A stretch of DNA of 39,736 nucleotides, from contig JAOKFJ010000009.1 of NCBI GenBank assembly GCA_028247015.1, positions 1-39,736 of the forward strand. The letters are read 5' to 3'. A model generated the notes under the pieces. The model worked only from the letters and a program-made list of their open reading frames with translations, was not told where the DNA came from and did not search any database. Source of the DNA: Methylophilaceae bacterium (GTDB taxonomy: Bacteria > Pseudomonadota > Gammaproteobacteria > Burkholderiales > Methylophilaceae). Of the stretch, positions 36,765 to 39,736 are shown piece by piece (positions within the stretch are counted from its first letter, which is position 1; every line of letters begins with the position of its first letter). The position numbers and the translations under genes were made by a program.

Positions 36765-38519
36765 ATGTTAGAACACCGTACGCCTAAGAATAGCAGCGAC
36801 TTCATCGCAATTTTAATTACTAAATTTTTACGTTTTTTTGCAGACACTTTTTTTTCAAAGCGTTACGGTCACCGTGCGGTAGTTCTCGAAACAGTAGCGG
36901 CAGTCCCTGGTATGGTAGCTGGAATGTGGATTCATTTAAAATGCTTACGAAAAATGGAACACGATAGGGGTTGGATTAAAATATTACTGGACGAAGCAGA
37001 AAACGAACGTATGCATTTAATGACTTTTATTGAAATTGCAAAGCCCAACTGGTTTGAACGCGCTCTAATTTTAATTGCACAAGCAATTTTTTGGCACTTC
37101 TATTTCATCATTTATATATTTTTTCCTCGTACAGCTCATCGTATCGTTGGTTACTTTGAAGAAGAGGCCGTGTTAAGTTATACATCATATCTAGAACAAG
37201 TTGAAAGTAATCCTGCTCTTAATGTTGATGCCCCTCAAATTGCTATTGATTATTGGAAGCTTAAGAGTGACGCCAAATTGATTGATGTTATTAAAGTAGT
37301 TCGCAATGACGAAAAAGGGCACGCCATTGTTAATCATAATCTTGCAGATATCCTCGACGAAGATGCCAATAAAAAACATATAAAAAAAATTGAATTAAAA
37401 AAAGAAGAACCTAAATTTGACTCTACACCAGAAGGTTCTAATACTTCACGTTATAATCAATTTCATTTAGGTGATCTTATATTTTTTAATCGGATTGTCA
37501 TGGCACCATTAACACGAAATCGTGCAACACCTGAAGGGGTCCCGACTTCAATAATGACCACCTACTACGAGCAGCGCGCTAGTGCTGGACTTGTTATTGC
37601 TGAAGCAACTCAGATAAGCCAACAAGGCCAAGGTTACTACTGCACACCTGGTATTTATTCTGAAGTACAAACTAAAGGCTGGAAAAATATTGTAGATGCG
37701 GTTCATACACGTGGCGGGAAAATCTGCTTACAACTCTGGCATGTAGGGCGTATTTCGCATAATGAATTTCAACCAAACCAAGGGCAACCAGTAGCCCCCT
37801 CCGCCATTAAAGCAAATGCACAAGTCTTTACTTCCTCTGGATTAACTGATGTATCAGAACCACGATCCTTAATGGCATATGAAATTCCTTTAATTATTGA
37901 AGAATATAGACAGGCTGCTGTAAATGCTAAAAAAGCAGGCTTTGATATGGTGGAGATTCATGGCGCTAATGGTTATCTCGTAGATCAATTTTTACGTGAT
38001 AGCACTAATGTTCGAGCCGATGACTATGGAGGTTCGATTGAAAATCGTACACGATTCTTATTGGAAATCGTTGATGCAGTCTCAACCATTTATCCTCCTA
38101 AACGTATTGGCTGCCGTATTGGTCCATCATCAGAATTCAATGATATTCGAGATTCTGATCCACAGACCCTATTTAACTTTGTAGCAGAGCAACTTGGACA
38201 AAAAGGCTTAGGCTATATACATGTAATTGAAGGCCAAACTGGTGGGGATAGAAATACCACAGCGTTTGACTATAATAAAATTTATCAAAGTTTTAAAACG
38301 CACGGTGGTGTTGCGACTATGGCAAACAACGGTTACGATAGACATTTATCAGAAAAAACGATGGTAGATTTAGTAGCTTTTGGCGTACCTTTTATAGCTA
38401 ATCCAGATTTAGTGTATCGCCTAGAACATAACTTACCCCTTGCAAATGCTGATAAGACCACTTTTTATGGAGGAACTGAAAAAGGCTATTCAGATTATCC
38501 ATTTTACTCAAAAGAATAG
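36765..38519 (+). CDS. Alternative oxidase-Old Yellow Enzyme fusion
   Basis: A 584-residue two-domain protein. Residues 1-195 form a diiron alternative oxidase (ubiquinol to oxygen, non-proton-pumping): Glu42 in LETVAAVPGM, Glu81/His84 in NERMHL, a Glu in FEEEAV (132-134) and Glu183/His186 in DEKGH give all six iron ligands, with hydrophobic helices near 98-121. A Lys/Glu-rich linker (about 200-228) leads to an Old Yellow Enzyme FMN barrel (231-570): NRIVMAPLTRNRA, LQLWHVGR, and HGANGYLVDQFLRDS with His399/Asn402/Tyr404. No in-frame start exists between the domains before Met246, inside the first barrel strand, so the fusion is genuine in this sequence. A clear ribosome site (AAAGG) precedes the ATG. 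What the flavin domain reduces is unknown. Confidence 0.93.
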   Translation: MLEHRTPKNSSDFIAILITKFLRFFADTFFSKRYGHRAVVLETVAAVPGMVAGMWIHLKCLRKMEHDRGWIKILLDEAENERMHLMTFIEIAKPNWFERALILIAQAIFWHFYFIIYIFFPRTAHRIVGYFEEEAVLSYTSYLEQVESNPALNVDAPQIAIDYWKLKSDAKLIDVIKVVRNDEKGHAIVNHNLADILDEDANKKHIKKIELKKEEPKFDSTPEGSNTSRYNQFHLGDLIFFNRIVMAPLTRNRATPEGVPTSIMTTYYEQRASAGLVIAEATQISQQGQGYYCTPGIYSEVQTKGWKNIVDAVHTRGGKICLQLWHVGRISHNEFQPNQGQPVAPSAIKANAQVFTSSGLTDVSEPRSLMAYEIPLIIEEYRQAAVNAKKAGFDMVEIHGANGYLVDQFLRDSTNVRADDYGGSIENRTRFLLEIVDAVSTIYPPKRIGCRIGPSSEFNDIRDSDPQTLFNFVAEQLGQKGLGYIHVIEGQTGGDRNTTAFDYNKIYQSFKTHGGVATMANNGYDRHLSEKTMVDLVAFGVPFIANPDLVYRLEHNLPLANADKTTFYGGTEKGYSDYPFYSKE

Positions 38520-38533
38520 GCCTAATTTATTCT

Positions 38534-39364
38534 ATGCTTAATATTAAAAATATATTAATAATCTGCCTTTTAAATATAGGCCTTGTAAACACTTTATTGG
38601 CTAATCAGATCGGTGATACTGCACCTAATTTTACCGCTATGACTACGAAGGGAGAAATCAACTTCCATGCCTGGAGTAATAAAAAATGGGTTGTACTGTT
38701 TTCACATCCCAGTGACTTTACTCCTGTATGTACTACTGAATTAGCACAAGTTGCCAAACTTCAACCCGAGTTTAAAAAAAGAAACGTAAAAGTAATCGCC
38801 CTTAGTGTTGATTCTCTTGAAGATCATAAAGAATGGATTCCAGATATCAATCGATATAAAGATAAGATTAAAGAAAAAAATACTTTAGATAAAATTATTA
38901 CTAATTTTACTAAAAATACTGACGTTGACTTTCCATTAATATCTGATGAAAAATTTGAAGTTGCCAGTCTTTATGGAATGTTCCATCCAAAAGCTAAGCC
39001 TAATCTAGGCTCTTTTGGTAATATAGATAAAGCCACTATTCGTTCAGTATTTATTATTGACCCAAGTAAAATAATCCAAACTATTTTAATTTATCCAAAA
39101 AATATTGGCAGAAACTTTGATGAGATTATTAGAATTGTTGATGCACTTCAACTATCTGAAAAGTATAACGTATCAACCCCTGCTAATTGGCAAATGGGAG
39201 ATCCTGTAATAGTTTCGAACGATATTCCCCCAGAAAACATCCAAGAAAAATTTGATACTGATGGAGTTATATTTTTTGAGGATTATCTAAAGATGGTAGA
39301 TCAACCAGGTTACTTTGGCGGCTCAAAAGAAGGCAAGTCTCGAACAAAAGGAAATTTTAAATAG
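38534..39364 (+). CDS. Exported Prx6-type (1-Cys) peroxiredoxin
   Basis: A 276-residue peroxiredoxin. The peroxidatic Cys66 is in HPSDFTPVCTTEL (the P-x3-T-x2-C motif), and RSVFIIDPSK and the C-terminal arm mark the Prx6 branch, which reduces hydrogen and organic peroxides. Two oddities: a signal peptide (about 1-23, LLANQ) predicts a periplasmic protein, whereas most Prx6 members are cytosolic and about 210-220 residues; and a Lys-rich insertion (about 105-130) plus a C-terminal extension (EGKSRTKGNFK) lengthen it. It starts 14 bases after the oxidase-flavoprotein fusion, probably on the same transcript. Confidence 0.9.
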   Translation: MLNIKNILIICLLNIGLVNTLLANQIGDTAPNFTAMTTKGEINFHAWSNKKWVVLFSHPSDFTPVCTTELAQVAKLQPEFKKRNVKVIALSVDSLEDHKEWIPDINRYKDKIKEKNTLDKIITNFTKNTDVDFPLISDEKFEVASLYGMFHPKAKPNLGSFGNIDKATIRSVFIIDPSKIIQTILIYPKNIGRNFDEIIRIVDALQLSEKYNVSTPANWQMGDPVIVSNDIPPENIQEKFDTDGVIFFEDYLKMVDQPGYFGGSKEGKSRTKGNFK

Positions 39365-39387
39365 TTCTTGTAAAAATTTTAAGGCTT

Positions 39388-39736
39388 TCATCTTATTAAT
39401 AATAATTGAGGTCTCGCATCTTCACTGCACCAAATAATTGCATTTTGATTGTAATTAATTCCTAAATTAGTAGATTGCTCTTGAGTAATACCGAAAATTA
39501 AATAACTTTCTTCACCCACTTTATCGCTTTCATCACATCGGCCATCACCCTTTATATAATTAAAATTAAACCGTTGAATCTCTAACTCTAGTTGCTGATT
39601 TCTAATTTTGTTTTCTTTTAAGTTTAATTCTTCACTTTGTGGGTTAAATGCTGTTATAAAAGCTGCTGATTTTTTTTTAAACTTATGCATTAATTTTTTA
39701 AGCTCAGCACTATATTGGCTCACTTTAAAAATAAAT
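39388..39736 (-). CDS. DUF3293 protein, probably truncated by the window edge
   Basis: A minus-strand gene whose C-terminal part, AAFITAFNPQSEELN through IFGI and the WCSEDARPQLLL end, matches DUF3293, a family of unknown function. A GTG at 39723 would give 111 residues, but the frame stays open to the window end and family members usually have about 25 more N-terminal residues before AAFITA. The true start is therefore probably outside. It converges on the peroxiredoxin gene with only 23 bases between the stops and no clear terminator. Confidence 0.75.
   Translation of the reverse strand, partial: FIFKVSQYSAELKKLMHKFKKKSAAFITAFNPQSEELNLKENKIRNQQLELEIQRFNFNYIKGDGRCDESDKVGEESYLIFGITQEQSTNLGINYNQNAIIWCSEDARPQLLLIR

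Noticed and set aside
37380-37450. Start site for a separate Old Yellow Enzyme gene inside the fusion
   Set aside because: No in-frame ATG, GTG or TTG lies in the linker; the first Met (246) is inside the first conserved barrel strand, so a separate gene would be truncated.

Overview
The window is gene-dense, AT-rich, proteobacterial chromosomal DNA with short intergenic gaps, many 1-40 nt spacings or overlaps, and several GTG/TTG starts. The gene set and order (glnK-amtB behind a TorF-type porin, ubiK beside them, argS-SPOR-dsbA-SDR, thiDE-hemL, gltBD-hemE), a free-standing pqqA and a PQQ dehydrogenase suggest a genome-streamlined betaproteobacterium, most likely a methylotroph of the Methylophilaceae (OM43/Methylopumilus-like). 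This assignment is inferred from content and has not been tested by a search. I see no tRNA, rRNA, insertion sequence, prophage or CRISPR array.

Layout. 1-3.8 kb: a dienelactone-hydrolase-like enzyme, then thiS-thiG-apaG-mltA, closed by a perfect palindrome that also serves the converging pqqA. 3.8-6.7 kb (minus): pqqA, a 23-codon PQQ precursor peptide gene, and a nitrogen module torF-like porin/glnK/amtB behind a textbook sigma-54 promoter. 6.7-13.3 kb (plus): ubiK, metH, mpl, a TonB-like protein and a thioredoxin-like ferredoxin. 13.2-20.5 kb: a quinoprotein neighbourhood. An exported metallo-beta-lactamase-fold protein of the quinoprotein-relay type and a HIT protein lie on the minus strand. 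Divergent from them are a cytochrome b561, a radical SAM protein, a lipoprotein PQQ dehydrogenase, a DUF485/ActP-type transporter pair and an unknown exported protein. 20.5-32.9 kb (minus): priA, then thiD-thiE-hemL-gltB-gltD-small lipoprotein-hemE, which links thiamine, glutamate and tetrapyrrole synthesis. 33.0-36.7 kb (plus): argS, a SPOR-domain protein, dsbA and a short-chain dehydrogenase. 36.7-39.4 kb: a 584-residue protein whose N-terminal third is a complete diiron alternative oxidase and whose C-terminal two thirds is a complete Old Yellow Enzyme flavoprotein. Fourteen bases later comes a secreted Prx6-type peroxiredoxin. The window ends in a DUF3293 gene that probably continues beyond the edge.

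The most unusual item is the alternative oxidase-Old Yellow Enzyme fusion with its exported peroxiredoxin, which looks like a single-transcript oxygen/redox module. Next are the PQQ items: an orphan pqqA and a lipoprotein quinoprotein with a WGYD sequence where methanol dehydrogenases have WDY, next to a b561 and a relay-type hydrolase.
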